The notes under the pieces were generated by a model, which ran no database searches, was not told the DNA's origin, and saw only the letters and a program-made list of their open reading frames with translations. Of a DNA stretch of 6,064 nt, positions 5,918-6,064 are shown piece by piece (within the stretch, counting starts at the first letter, position 1; the number at the start of each line of letters is the position of its first letter). The translations under genes and the position numbers were made by a program. Origin of the DNA: Spirochaetales bacterium (GTDB taxonomy: Bacteria; Spirochaetota; Spirochaetia; DTKZ01); assembly GCA_031274005.1 (NCBI GenBank), contig JAISQU010000057.1, positions 1-6,064 of the forward strand, read 5' to 3'.

Positions 5918-6064
5918 TTATTCTTGACCCATAACTCGATGATTGATTACATATTTCAGGAATTTCTAACCGCGAAGTCGAAAAAGTCGAAGAAGTTTTT
6001 GCTGGAAGCCCGGGTTTTACCTTGTTATATCCAGGTAATTTGTAAGATTTGAGATAAAAACAGG
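5918..6064. other. Right-edge stretch with no recognisable gene
   Basis: All minus-strand frames are closed by stops, so the missing N-terminal part of the nuclease fragment is not here intact. The plus strand shows only a short tandem of AAGTCGAA near 5974-5990. This is probably decayed or rearranged sequence. Confidence 0.4.

Noticed and set aside
1..6064. CRISPR array or tRNA gene
   Set aside because: No series of regularly spaced repeats beyond two copies, and no tRNA cloverleaf or T-arm motif was seen on reading both strands.

Overview
The window looks like a chromosomal segment from a spirochaete, most likely a Treponema relative. That is an inference from gene style: a relaxed spirochaete-type lipoprotein signal, a remnant of the Rpn/YhgA-like nuclease family common in treponemes, and moderately GC-rich housekeeping genes. 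No rRNA or other decisive marker is present, so the assignment is tentative.

Left end (1-510): an AT-rich patch carries the 3' end of an MNT-type nucleotidyltransferase, overlapped by the start of a HEPN gene. This is the gene order of a HEPN-MNT toxin-antitoxin pair. The HEPN gene loses its frame at about codon 74, where a GC-rich block of about 147 bp begins. That block is bounded by near-perfect 15/16 bp inverted repeats and looks like a small dispersed repeat or MITE-like element. The module is probably dead.

Centre (536-3590): three genes lie head to tail on the + strand: a 31-residue, very basic ribosomal-type protein (AURKAIP1/COX24, mS38/bS22-like), dxs (the first enzyme of MEP-pathway isoprenoid synthesis), and an aldo/keto reductase. 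Gaps are only 9 and 20 bp, so they probably form one transcription unit. A dxs-aldo/keto reductase pair also occurs in E. coli (dxs-yajO).

Convergent to this unit is a VanY-like M15 D,D-carboxypeptidase lipoprotein (3642-4475, -). It diverges from a TrmJ-like tRNA 2'-O-methyltransferase (4539-5234, +) across a 63 bp region that contains a dyad.

Right end (5235-6064): after trmJ comes a pair of 13 bp direct repeats, then a compact, highly base-paired segment (about 5325-5419). Its nested stems and a possible pseudoknot resemble the HEARO/omega-RNA that accompanies IscB nucleases, but there is no iscB gene beside it in the window. It would be a standalone copy. Beyond it, on the - strand, is the C-terminal fragment of an Rpn/YhgA-like nuclease-transposase protein whose N-terminal part is missing. 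The two flanks are therefore mobile-element debris around a stable housekeeping core.
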